Of a stretch of 64,000 nt of DNA, positions 8,881 to 17,057 are shown piece after piece. The position numbers were made by a program, and so were the translations under genes. This DNA is from Shimwellia blattae DSM 4481 = NBRC 105725 (GTDB taxonomy: Bacteria; Pseudomonadota; Gammaproteobacteria; Enterobacterales; Enterobacteriaceae). The first letter of the stretch is position 1, and the number at the start of each line of letters is the position of its first letter. The stretch spans positions 1,550,001-1,614,000 of the forward strand of contig NC_017910.1 in NCBI RefSeq assembly GCF_000262305.1, read 5' to 3'. The notes beneath the pieces are model-generated. The model was not told the DNA's origin. It did no database searches and worked only from the letters and a program-made list of their open reading frames with translations.

Positions 8881-10382
8881 CACGGGCAATAATGGTGCAG
8901 GGCACCGCCTCTGATGCAGGCAAAAGCGTGCTGGTGGCGGGACTGTGCCGGATTTTTTATCAGGATGGCCTGCGCTGCGCGCCGTTTAAATCCCAGAATA
9001 TGGCGCTCAATTCCGGCATCACGCCAGACGGTAAAGAGATGGGGCGGGCGCAAATTTTCCAGGCCGAGGCGGCCGGTATCGCCCCGGATGTGCGCATGAA
9101 CCCGGTGCTGCTCAAGCCCACCAGCGACAGCAAAGCCCAGGTGGTACTGATGGGCAAAGTGGCTACCGATATGGACGCCCGGCGCTATCACGACTATAAA
9201 CCCCGGCTTAAGGCCCGGGTGCAGGCGGTCTACCGCAGCCTGGCCGCAGAGCAGGACGTGATGGTACTGGAAGGGGCAGGCAGCCCGGCTGAGATCAACC
9301 TGCGCGATCGGGATATCGTCAACATGGGGATGGCGGAGCTGGCCGAATGCCCGGTTATCCTGGTGGCGGATATCGATCGCGGCGGCGTTTTTGCCGCCAT
9401 TTACGGCACCATTGCCCTGCTACAGGAGCACGAGCGCTGGCGGGTCAAAGGGGTGATTATCAATAAGTTCCGGGGGGATGTGGCCCTGCTGCAACCGGGG
9501 CTGGAGCAGATAGAAGCCCTGACCGGGGTGCCGGTGATTGGCGTGATGCCCTGGCTGGATATTGACCTGGAAGACGAAGACGGGGTGGCGATTCAGCGCG
9601 GTAAATATCACCATATGCCGCAGCAGGCGCTGGATATTGCCGTGGTACAGCTGCCGCATATCTCCAACTTTACGGATTTTAACCCGCTGGCCGCCCAGCC
9701 CGATGTACGGGTGCGCTATATTCGCCACCCGGCAGAGCTTGAGGGGGCGGATCTGGTGATTCTGCCCGGCAGTAAAAACACCCTCGGTGATTTACAGTGG
9801 CTGCACCACACCGGCATGGCAGAGGCCCTGGGGCGCTGGCGTGAAGCCGGGCACCCGCTGTTCGGGATCTGCGGCGGTTACCAGCTACTGGGCCGCCAGA
9901 TTGACGATGATGTCGAGTCCGGCCTTGGCAGCCTGCCCGGTCTGGGGCTGCTGGCCGTCACCACCCGGTTTGCCCGGGATAAGGTCACCGTTCGCACCCG
10001 GGCCCGGGTACTGCCCGGGCTGCTGGATGACAGCGGCGGGCACCCGGTAGCCGGTTATGAGATTCATATGGGGACAACCCTGGTCGCGCCCGGCGTGCGC
10101 CCCCTGCTGGCCCTGGAAGAAGGTGGCGAAGATGGCGCCATCAGCGCCGACGGGCTGGTGGCCGGGTGTTATCTGCACGGTATTTTTGATAATACCGGCT
10201 TCACCCGCACCCTGCTGGATGCGCTGCGCCGCCGTAAAGGGCTGGCGGCCTGGCAGGGGGACGTGGTCGACTACCGCCAGTGGAAAGAGGCGCAGTTTGA
10301 CACCCTGGCCGCCGCCATGCGCCAGCACATTGATATTGAAAAGGTCTACAGCATTATGGAACAACATCAGGAGCGCGCATGA
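8877..10382 (+). CDS. cbiP: CbiP, cobyric acid synthase (glutamine-hydrolysing)
   Basis: A 501-residue amidotransferase that amidates four side chains of adenosyl-cobyrinic a,c-diamide. The N-terminal ATP-binding domain carries GTASDAGKS (9-17). The C-terminal type-1 glutaminase domain has FGICGGYQ with nucleophile Cys332 and a late catalytic His in GCYLHGIFDN. E. coli K-12 lacks this gene, so this genome can build the corrin ring itself. It overlaps cobU by four bases. Confidence 0.95.
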   Translation: MTRAIMVQGTASDAGKSVLVAGLCRIFYQDGLRCAPFKSQNMALNSGITPDGKEMGRAQIFQAEAAGIAPDVRMNPVLLKPTSDSKAQVVLMGKVATDMDARRYHDYKPRLKARVQAVYRSLAAEQDVMVLEGAGSPAEINLRDRDIVNMGMAELAECPVILVADIDRGGVFAAIYGTIALLQEHERWRVKGVIINKFRGDVALLQPGLEQIEALTGVPVIGVMPWLDIDLEDEDGVAIQRGKYHHMPQQALDIAVVQLPHISNFTDFNPLAAQPDVRVRYIRHPAELEGADLVILPGSKNTLGDLQWLHHTGMAEALGRWREAGHPLFGICGGYQLLGRQIDDDVESGLGSLPGLGLLAVTTRFARDKVTVRTRARVLPGLLDDSGGHPVAGYEIHMGTTLVAPGVRPLLALEEGGEDGAISADGLVAGCYLHGIFDNTGFTRTLLDALRRRKGLAAWQGDVVDYRQWKEAQFDTLAAAMRQHIDIEKVYSIMEQHQERA

Positions 10383-10927
10383 TTACGCTGATTACCGGCG
10401 GGGCGCGCAGCGGGAAAAGCGGCCACGCGGAACAACTGGCTGCCGCCGCCGGGGAAAAAGTGCTCTATATCGCCACCTCACAGGTGTGTGATGAGGAGAT
10501 GGCTGAGCGGGTTGCCCATCACCGGGCCAGCCGCCCGGCCCACTGGCGCACGGTGGAGTGCTGGCGCGATCTGGCGAGTGTTATCACCCCGGAGAATGAT
10601 CCCGAAGAGGTTATCCTGCTGGAGTGCATAACCACGCTTATCAGCAATCTGCTGTTCGAGGTGACCGGGGAGACCCCCGAGTCAGAGTGGGATTACGCGG
10701 CGATTGAGCAGTTTATTGGTCAGCAGATTGATACACTGCTGGCCGCCTGCGCCCGCTGCCCCTCGCCGGTGCTGCTGGTGACAAACGAAGTGGGGATGGG
10801 CATTGTGCCGGAAAATCGCCTGGCCCGGCACTTCCGAGATATGGCCGGGCGGGTCAACCAGCGGCTGGCCGCTGCGGCGCAGGATGTCTGGCTCGTGGTT
10901 TCAGGAATAGGAGTAAAAATAAAATGA
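10379..10927 (+). CDS. cobU: CobU, adenosylcobinamide kinase / guanylyltransferase
   Basis: A 182-residue bifunctional enzyme that phosphorylates adenosylcobinamide and adds GMP. P-loop GGARSGKS lies at residues 7-14, and the guanylyl-accepting His and VTNEVGMGIVP follow in the expected order. The last codons overlap cobS by four bases (ATGA). Confidence 0.95.
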   Translation: MITLITGGARSGKSGHAEQLAAAAGEKVLYIATSQVCDEEMAERVAHHRASRPAHWRTVECWRDLASVITPENDPEEVILLECITTLISNLLFEVTGETPESEWDYAAIEQFIGQQIDTLLAACARCPSPVLLVTNEVGMGIVPENRLARHFRDMAGRVNQRLAAAAQDVWLVVSGIGVKIK

Positions 10928-11664
10928 TACGGTTGTTCTGGGCAACACTCTCTTTTATGAGCCGCTTACCGGTGCCTCAGCGCTGGAGCCGCGGTGTGGA
11001 AATTGACCAGTATGTGCGCGGCATTGTCACCTTTCCGGTGATTGGCCTGCTGCTGGGGGGGTTAAGCGGGCTGGTGTTTTTGTTTATCCAGCCCGGTGGC
11101 GGGATCCCTGTGGCGGCCTTTGCCTGCGTACTGGCCCTGGCGCTGCTTACCGGCGGCCTGCATCTGGATGGCCTGGCGGATACCTGTGACGGGGTCTTTT
11201 CCGCCCGCTCCCGGGAGCGGATGCTGGAGATCATGCGCGACAGTCGGCTCGGCACCCACGGGGGGCTGGCGCTGATTTTTGTGCTGCTGGGGAAAGTGCT
11301 GGTAATAAGCGAGCTGGCGGTACGCGGTAATGCCATGTTACCGGTGCTGGCCTGCGCGTGCATTGCCGGGCGCAGCGCGGTGGTGATGATGATGTACCGC
11401 CAGCGCTATGCCCGGGAACAGGGCATGGGCAATTTGTTTATCGGCAAGCTGAGCGCTCAGCAGGTGCTGACGACGCTTATCCTCGGGCTGGTGCTCTGTT
11501 TTGCCGGGCTGCACCTGCGTGGGGTGCTGGCAATGCTGGCGACCATTGTGCTGGTCTGGGTGCTGGGGTGCGCACTGAAAAGAACCCTGGGCGGCCAGAC
11601 CGGGGATACCCTTGGCGCCGCCATTGAACTGGGCGAGCTGGTATTTTTACTGGCGCTGTTATAA
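10924..11664 (+). CDS. cobS: CobS, adenosylcobalamin 5'-phosphate synthase
   Basis: A 246-residue polytopic inner-membrane protein that joins GDP-cobinamide to alpha-ribazole phosphate. The conserved acidic stretch GGLHLDGLADTCDG and the following DSRLGTHGG are visible, with several hydrophobic helices around them. It is placed between cobU and cobT as in E. coli and Salmonella. Confidence 0.95.
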   Translation: MIRLFWATLSFMSRLPVPQRWSRGVEIDQYVRGIVTFPVIGLLLGGLSGLVFLFIQPGGGIPVAAFACVLALALLTGGLHLDGLADTCDGVFSARSRERMLEIMRDSRLGTHGGLALIFVLLGKVLVISELAVRGNAMLPVLACACIAGRSAVVMMMYRQRYAREQGMGNLFIGKLSAQQVLTTLILGLVLCFAGLHLRGVLAMLATIVLVWVLGCALKRTLGGQTGDTLGAAIELGELVFLLALL

Positions 11665-11686
11665 CCATAAAAACGGAGAAGAGCAG

Positions 11687-12754
11687 GTGAACACTGACAT
11701 AGCAAATATCGCCGCCCTGGTCGCGCAAATCGACGCGCCGGACCAGCAGGCACAGGGCGAGGCCGCACGCCATATTGACGGGCTGTTAAAACCGGTGGGT
11801 AGCCTGGGGCGGCTGGAGTCTCTGGCAATCCAGCTGGCCGGGATGCCCGGCTGGCGGGGGCAGGTCAGTAAACCGGCTCACAAGGCGATTCTGGTGATGT
11901 GCGCCGACCACGGCGTTTATGAGGAAGGGGTCGCCGTCTCGCCCAAGGCGGTTACCGCGATTCAGGCCCTGAATATGACCCGCCACAATACCGGCGTGTG
12001 TGTGCTGGCCGCCGCCGCCGGGGCGCAGGTGCACGTGGTGGATACCGGTATTGACTGCGAGCCGCTCCCGGGGGTGAAAGATTTACGGGTTGCCAGAGGC
12101 TGCGGCAATATTGCCCGGGGCCCGGCCATGAGCCGCCAGCAGGCAGAGGCGCTGCTGCTGGCCTGCGCAGGCTATACCCGCGAGCTGGCCGCCGGAGGGG
12201 TGAAACTCTTTGGGGTGGGTGAGCTGGGGATTGCCAACACCACCCCGGCTGCGGCCATGGTCAGTGTGCTGACCGGCAGCGAGCCTGGCGAGGTGGTGGG
12301 GATCGGGGCGAACCTTCCCCGGGAGCAGTTGCAGCATAAAGTAGAGGTGGTGCGCCGGGCGCTGGCGGTAAACCAGCCGGACGCCAGCGACGGCCTGGAT
12401 GTGCTGGCGAAAGTGGGCGGTTTTGATCTGGTGGGGATGGCCGGTGTGATGCTGGGTGCTGCCTCCTGCGGGCTGCCGGTGGTGCTGGATGGCTTCCTGT
12501 CTTATGCCTCGGCGCTGGCTGCCTGCCGGATTGCCCCCGGCCTGCATGATTACCTGATCCCGTCGCACTTCTCTGCGGAAAAGGGCGCGCGCATTGCGCT
12601 ACAGCACCTTGATCTGGTGCCGTACCTGAATATGGATATGCGCCTGGGTGAAGGGAGCGGGGCGGCCCTGGCCATGCAACTGGTGGATGCGGCCTGCGCC
12701 ATGTACAGCCAGATGGGCACCCTGGCGGAGTGCGCCATTGTCCTGCCCGATTAA
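11687..12754 (+). CDS. cobT: CobT, nicotinate-nucleotide:dimethylbenzimidazole phosphoribosyltransferase
   Basis: It makes alpha-ribazole phosphate, the lower-ligand precursor of B12. The frame is open from 11612, but the GTG at 11687 gives the expected length of 355 residues (VNTDIANIAALV). The sequence AAACGGAGAAGAGCAG just upstream holds a ribosome site. LLKPVGSLGRLE near the start and RLGEGSGAA around residue 321 are conserved, the latter holding the catalytic Glu region. It is the last gene of the operon; its stop codon is interlocked with that of the convergent transferase gene at 12751-12754. Confidence 0.95.
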   Translation: MNTDIANIAALVAQIDAPDQQAQGEAARHIDGLLKPVGSLGRLESLAIQLAGMPGWRGQVSKPAHKAILVMCADHGVYEEGVAVSPKAVTAIQALNMTRHNTGVCVLAAAAGAQVHVVDTGIDCEPLPGVKDLRVARGCGNIARGPAMSRQQAEALLLACAGYTRELAAGGVKLFGVGELGIANTTPAAAMVSVLTGSEPGEVVGIGANLPREQLQHKVEVVRRALAVNQPDASDGLDVLAKVGGFDLVGMAGVMLGAASCGLPVVLDGFLSYASALAACRIAPGLHDYLIPSHFSAEKGARIALQHLDLVPYLNMDMRLGEGSGAALAMQLVDAACAMYSQMGTLAECAIVLPD

Positions 12755-13446
12755 CCGGCGCAAAACAGCGATGTCATCACCCCGCCGTTAGTCAGCGAAA
12801 AGTTGCCCCGGTACAGGGTTCCCCTGACCGCTGCCGGGGCTAGCGTTTCCCTGAGCTGCAACACGAACTGCTGCTGCGCCATATCCAGTGCGTAAAGCGC
12901 GGCCGCATCACACCCGAAATAGCGCCCCACCTGCGGATACAGCGCCTTAAACAGGCTCTCTTTGGCGCTGAATGTCAGCAATAACCCGTGATAGTCCGTT
13001 AAGCCGCAGGTGGAAAACTGTGCCTGCTCCTCTGGGGTGGCAATGGCACTGGCGATACTGAGCAGGGTGCGCGCGTCGGCCATTTCAATATCAACACCGG
13101 GGCTCAGCCCGTAGCGTGCCGGGATCAGCAGCGCCAGCGCCCGCTCTGCGCTGTGTGACAGTGATCCGGCCACCGCGGGCGGCCACAGGGGCTCACGGTT
13201 GCTGCCGCTGGTAATATCGGCGGTGATCCCCCAGTGGCGCAGGATCTGCTGGCAGGCATAGCGCCCGGCGAGGTATTCCGCGAGCCTTTTGGGCACGGCC
13301 CGGGCAAGGTGTGCCGGGCGCAGAATGCCCAGCTGGCTGAACAGCGTATCCTGCCAGGCGGCCGGGTTGAAGTGCACCTCGCAGCAGAGTGCCCCGGGCT
13401 GGTGAGGGTGGGGGCTCAGGGTAACGTTGCGGATAAAAGCGGGCAT
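12751..13446 (-). CDS. EntD-like 4'-phosphopantetheinyl transferase
   Basis: A 231-residue Sfp/EntD-type enzyme that would load 4'-phosphopantetheine onto carrier-protein domains. SLSH (95-98), the Mg-binding GVDIE (117-121) and FSAKESLFK (159-167) are the three family signatures. The frame is open to 13536, but the ATG at 13446 gives the compact EntD-like start MPAFIRNV. In E. coli entD lies in the enterobactin cluster; here it is alone, tail-to-tail with cobT, so its carrier-protein partner cannot be told from the window. The stop overlaps cobT's (shared TTAA). Confidence 0.85.
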   Translation of the reverse strand: MPAFIRNVTLSPHPHQPGALCCEVHFNPAAWQDTLFSQLGILRPAHLARAVPKRLAEYLAGRYACQQILRHWGITADITSGSNREPLWPPAVAGSLSHSAERALALLIPARYGLSPGVDIEMADARTLLSIASAIATPEEQAQFSTCGLTDYHGLLLTFSAKESLFKALYPQVGRYFGCDAAALYALDMAQQQFVLQLRETLAPAAVRGTLYRGNFSLTNGGVMTSLFCAG

Positions 13447-13507
13447 AAGCGGCTCCGGGCGGTGATAAGCCCGGCTACTATAGGCGACACCGGGCCCGGA
13501 GGGAATG

Positions 13508-13534
13508 AAAAAACATGGCGGGGCAGCCCCCGCC
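13508..13534 (-). terminator. Rho-independent terminator downstream of proP
   Basis: On the minus strand a GC-only hairpin (GGCGGGG...CCCCGCC, loop of about three to four bases) is followed after ATG by a six-T run. It starts seven bases after the proP stop codon. Confidence 0.75.
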
Positions 13535-13540
13535 ACAGGG

Positions 13541-15043
13541 TCAGGCGGTAATACGCGGGTGCTGATCCACCAGGCTCTGGCGCTGGAGCATCAGGCGGGC
13601 GATCTCTTCGTCGATATTCTCGATTTTATGCTCGATATTATCGTGGTGCTCGCGCAGGATCTCCCGGGCTTCCTGAATGTCTGAGGCGGCAGGCGTTGCG
13701 CCTTTCAGGGGCCGGTTTGCCGTCTCTTTCATGGTCAGCGCGGTAGCCAGACCAATCACGGCGATAGCCATCAGATAGTAGGCGGGCATCAGCAGGTTGC
13801 TGGTGAACTCCACAAGCCAGGCGGTCAGTGTCGGCGTGATACCGGCAATCAGTACCGAGATATTAAACGCCAGTGCCAGGGCACTGTAGCGGATCTGGGT
13901 CGGGAACATGGCTGGCAGACAAGACGCCATCACCCCGATAAAGCAGTTAAGGATCACCGCCAGAATCAGCAGACCGGCAAAAATCAGCCCGATAACGCCG
14001 CTGTTAATCATCATAAAGCACGGTACTGCCAGCACCAGCAGGGCAAGGCTACCGCACAGGATAAACGGGCGGCGACCGATCCGGTCACTGAACAGGCCGA
14101 TAAGCGGCTGCACAAACAGCATACCTATCATAATGGCGATGATAATCAGCACCCCGTGGTCTTCGGAATAGTGCAGATTGTGCGACAGATAGCTCGGCAT
14201 ATAGGTCAGCAGCATGTAGTAGGTCACGTTGGTGGTGATAACCAGGCCAACACAGACCAGCAGGCTGCGCCAGTGGCGGGTAGCTATCTCTTTAAACGAG
14301 ATCTTCTTGCTGCTCAGCCCGTCGCGGTTTGTCTGTTCCTGCTTTTCCATATGCTGCTGGAAGGCCGGAGTCTCTTCCAGGGCGTGACGCAGATAGAGGC
14401 CAATCACCCCCAGCGGCAGTGCCAGGAAGAACGGCAGGCGCCAGCCCCACTCAAGGAAGTTTTCTTCACCGACCAGGGCGGAAATCAGCACCACCAGCCC
14501 GGCCCCGAGGACAAACCCGGCAATGGATCCGAAATCCAGCCAGCTGCCCATAAAGCCGCGTTTGCGGTCCGGTGAGTATTCCGCGACGAAGATGGACGCA
14601 CCGGTATATTCGCCCCCGACAGAGAACCCCTGGGCCATTTTACACAGCAGCAACAGCACAGGAGCCCAGAGACCAATGGTCTCGTAAGCGGGGATGAGCC
14701 CGATACAAAATGTACTTAGCGACATAATGACAATGGTGATTGCCAGGATGCGCTGGCGGCCGTACTTATCCCCCAGCATACCGAAAAACAGGCCGCCGAG
14801 CGGGCGGATAAGAAAGGGCACGGAAAAGGTGGCCAGGGCGGCAATCATCTGAACGCCCGGGTTGGCATCCGGGAAGAAGACCTTACCCAGTGCGTAGGCG
14901 ACGAATCCGTAAACCCCGAAGTCGAACCATTCCATTGCGTTGCCAAGAGAGGCGGCGGTGATAGCTTTACGTAGTTTGGCGTCATCAATAATGGTGACGT
15001 CACTTAAGGTAATCGGCGTGAGCTTTTTCCTTCTGCGGATCAT
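13541..15043 (-). CDS. proP: ProP, proline/glycine-betaine:H+ symporter (osmoprotectant transporter)
   Basis: A 500-residue MFS transporter of the metabolite:H+ symporter type, the same length as E. coli ProP. The ATG at 15043 was chosen over an open frame to 15196 because MIRRRKKLTPITLSDVTII matches the known N-terminus. GNAMEWFDFGVYG begins the first helix, GDKYGRQR lies in the 2-3 loop, and the C-terminus carries the heptad-rich tail (about residues 455-495) that forms the osmosensory coiled coil in E. coli. A perfect CRP palindrome lies about 215 bases upstream. In E. coli the gene is at another locus, so its place beside the cob operon is a rearrangement. Confidence 0.96.
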   Translation of the reverse strand: MIRRRKKLTPITLSDVTIIDDAKLRKAITAASLGNAMEWFDFGVYGFVAYALGKVFFPDANPGVQMIAALATFSVPFLIRPLGGLFFGMLGDKYGRQRILAITIVIMSLSTFCIGLIPAYETIGLWAPVLLLLCKMAQGFSVGGEYTGASIFVAEYSPDRKRGFMGSWLDFGSIAGFVLGAGLVVLISALVGEENFLEWGWRLPFFLALPLGVIGLYLRHALEETPAFQQHMEKQEQTNRDGLSSKKISFKEIATRHWRSLLVCVGLVITTNVTYYMLLTYMPSYLSHNLHYSEDHGVLIIIAIMIGMLFVQPLIGLFSDRIGRRPFILCGSLALLVLAVPCFMMINSGVIGLIFAGLLILAVILNCFIGVMASCLPAMFPTQIRYSALALAFNISVLIAGITPTLTAWLVEFTSNLLMPAYYLMAIAVIGLATALTMKETANRPLKGATPAASDIQEAREILREHHDNIEHKIENIDEEIARLMLQRQSLVDQHPRITA

Positions 15044-15258
15044 AGGTGTTTGTCCTCGCGGCTGATGTTCGGCACGCCGGGGGTAACTGCAGGTCACGGG
15101 GCATCCGTGCCGCAACCGGTTGAACGGTGCGGTGCTGTCCGGCGTGGCGTTCAAACGCAGCAGGTTTAGTTGCATTAAAAATAAAATGCGATACAACCTA
15201 ACCTGTTGGCGTCTGTTTGTTAGTTGAATATCCTATTTACCCTAACATGATAAATGAG

Positions 15259-15274
15259 TGTGATCAAATTCACA
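15259..15274. promoter_or_regulatory. CRP-cAMP binding site (perfect core)
   Basis: TGTGA-TCAAAT-TCACA matches both half-sites of the CRP consensus exactly. It lies about 215 bases upstream of proP. E. coli proP P1 is known to be bound and repressed by CRP-cAMP at a distal promoter, so the same arrangement is likely here. It could also serve the divergent XdhC-like gene 240 bases away. Confidence 0.75.
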
Positions 15275-15433
15275 CAAATTGACCTGTTCTGACAATCGGG
15301 GTCAGAGGGGGGAAATGGGGGGTAAAAAAGCCCGCTGCATTTTCTTCTTTTATTGCGCTGTAAATGACCCGCATCTCACTTTTGTGTAATTTATGCTGTT
15401 CAGTTGTTAATTTTATGTTTCCATGCATACTTG

Positions 15434-15447
15434 TTTGCAAAAGCAAA
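15434..15447. promoter_or_regulatory. Candidate MarR operator upstream of the XdhC-like gene
   Basis: TTTGCAAAAGCAAA is a one-mismatch version of the dyad TTTGCA-NN-TGCAAA that occurs twice in front of the marR-type gene at 21688-21716. It sits 68 bases upstream of the XdhC-like start, over the likely promoter. The link to the MarR protein is inference. Confidence 0.45.
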
Positions 15448-15514
15448 TAATTATCATATTGCATTCGGGTGGGCGGCTGATGCGGTCTTAGCCTGATTAA
15501 GCAGGGATATCATA

Positions 15515-16555
15515 ATGTTATCGAGAGATCATTTGGATGTTCAGGTGATTAAGCAGGCGCTCGCATGGTCGATGCAGCAATCTGTCTGGCTCTGCACGGT
15601 TGTTGGCACATGGGGCTCCTCGCCGCGCAATCCTGGCGCGCTGCTGGTGGTTAACGAGGCGCTGCAGTGGTGTGGTTCGCTCTCGGGGGGCTGCGTGGAA
15701 GAGGCCTTTCTTCAGCAGCTGAAAGCCGGGGCGTGTCGTGAACACAGCCAGATGATGATCTGGGGCGAGGGGGGGTTAACGCCGGATATCCCGCTTCCCT
15801 GCGGCGGGCGTCTGCAGGTGCTGGTGGAGTACCTGGCGGCGACGCAGAAGACACAAGATTATTTGCGGCGTATTTTGCACGCGCTGGAAGGACATCAGCC
15901 GCTGAAAAAGAGCCTGATTTTGCCCAACCCCTGCCACGGGCTGGAAACGCCGCGGGAAGGGCGCCATCCGCGAACGGAATATGCCGCGCCCCGTGTCACT
16001 ATATGGCATACGGCGCCGCCCCGGCTGGTTGTCGCCGGGTTCTCGCCCGTGGCCCGGTACTGCATTGATTATGCTGTCAGTCTTGGGTTTGAGGTCATTC
16101 TGTGTGAGCCCCGCCCTGCGTTTCTGGCGCAGGTGAGCGGCACGCTTCCTGACGGTGTGCGGCTGGTTGAAAAGCTCCCGGCGATCTACCTGGAAAAGGA
16201 GGGCTGCCACGGGCACACCGCGATAGTGGCGCTGACTCACGATGCGCGGATGGATGACCTGACGCTGATGGAGGCGGTGCTGACGCCCGCGTTTTATATC
16301 GGCGCTATGGGGTCGGTGGCAAACAGCCAGGCGCGTTTGCAGCGGCTGCAGCGCGTGGCCGGGTTAAGCGCGGCTGATGTCGCCAGAATTCATGCGCCTG
16401 TTGGTCTGCCGCTCGGCAGTAAAACCCCGGCGGAGATTGCGCTGGCGGTTATGGCCGATATTGTGCGGCACAAGAATGGGCTGACGATGGCGGAAGATCG
16501 TGATCGATCAGCACACCCGGATGCGCCTCCAGCACCAGAAGCTCTGCCGGTGTAA
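15515..16555 (+). CDS. XdhC/CoxI-family molybdenum-cofactor maturation protein
   Basis: A 346-residue protein with an N-terminal XdhC/CoxI domain (GSSPRNPGALLVV and SLSGGCVEEAFL, about residues 34-66) and a C-terminal Rossmann domain (RLVVAGFSPVARYC near 170, FYIGAMGS near 265). XdhC proteins bind the molybdopterin cofactor, promote its sulfuration and insert it into xanthine-oxidase-type enzymes, fitting the hydroxylase encoded nearby. It is transcribed opposite to the rest of the module. Its last 107 bases overlap the MobA-like gene antisense; the tail (rich in Pro, Ala and Asp) looks like a late extension. Confidence 0.85.
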   Translation: MLSRDHLDVQVIKQALAWSMQQSVWLCTVVGTWGSSPRNPGALLVVNEALQWCGSLSGGCVEEAFLQQLKAGACREHSQMMIWGEGGLTPDIPLPCGGRLQVLVEYLAATQKTQDYLRRILHALEGHQPLKKSLILPNPCHGLETPREGRHPRTEYAAPRVTIWHTAPPRLVVAGFSPVARYCIDYAVSLGFEVILCEPRPAFLAQVSGTLPDGVRLVEKLPAIYLEKEGCHGHTAIVALTHDARMDDLTLMEAVLTPAFYIGAMGSVANSQARLQRLQRVAGLSAADVARIHAPVGLPLGSKTPAEIALAVMADIVRHKNGLTMAEDRDRSAHPDAPPAPEALPV

Positions 16556-17057
16556 GCAGAGACTTCGCCCCCACATCTCCCGACAGCGCGGTAAGGCTGT
16601 CCCGCCATCGGGCCGAGAATGCAACCGGATGGCCAGGTGCGCCTTGCCAGTAAAGCCGGGCCTGTGAGTGCCGCGTGAGGGCGGCGGCCAGGCGCTGGTA
16701 ATCCCCCGGGCGAATGTGCGTCATATCGGCAGGCTGAATCAGCCAGCCTGACCACGCTGGCGTATCGCGGACTCCCCGGGCAATGCTGTGCCCCATTCCC
16801 TCACTTGCCAGCATGCTGAAGGAGGCGCCATAACGGCGCGCAATGGCCTGTAGCGCCACCGCCTCTGGTCGCAGAACGATATGCAGCGGCAGCCCGCTGG
16901 CCTGTGCATGGTGAAGGCAGATGTCGAAAATAGGCCGTGGCCGGGCGTCGCTGCCGGTGTGACAGGACATGAGCTTATTGCCCACCCCTCCGGCACGGGT
17001 ATAGCGGCGGCCAAGACCGGCCGCCAGAATGAGAATGCCGGGAGGTGGGCTTGCCAT
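16449..17057 (-). CDS. MobA/MocA-like nucleotidyltransferase (molybdopterin cytidylyltransferase type)
   Basis: A 202-residue NTP-transferase-fold protein. The P-loop-like LAAGLGRRY (11-19) is followed by a Lys in GNKLM, and QPADMTHI fits the metal-binding mid motif. Proteins of this kind add CMP to molybdopterin for xanthine-oxidase-family enzymes. It is the distal gene of the minus-strand operon, abutting the large hydroxylase subunit at 17057. The 3' end runs 107 bases under the XdhC-like gene, so one or both C-termini are probably dispensable. Confidence 0.8.
   Translation of the reverse strand: MASPPPGILILAAGLGRRYTRAGGVGNKLMSCHTGSDARPRPIFDICLHHAQASGLPLHIVLRPEAVALQAIARRYGASFSMLASEGMGHSIARGVRDTPAWSGWLIQPADMTHIRPGDYQRLAAALTRHSQARLYWQGAPGHPVAFSARWRDSLTALSGDVGAKSLLTPAELLVLEAHPGVLIDHDLPPSSAHSCAAQYRP

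Larger units (their letters stand above)
15044..15514. other. Divergent intergenic region proP / XdhC-like gene
   Basis: 471 bases without a convincing gene. It holds the proP upstream region with a CRP palindrome at 15259-15274 and, nearer the XdhC-like gene, a 14-base TTTGCA-type dyad at 15434-15447. A 64-codon minus-strand frame (15270-15464) has no ribosome site or family resemblance and overlaps the regulatory sites. Confidence 0.6.
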
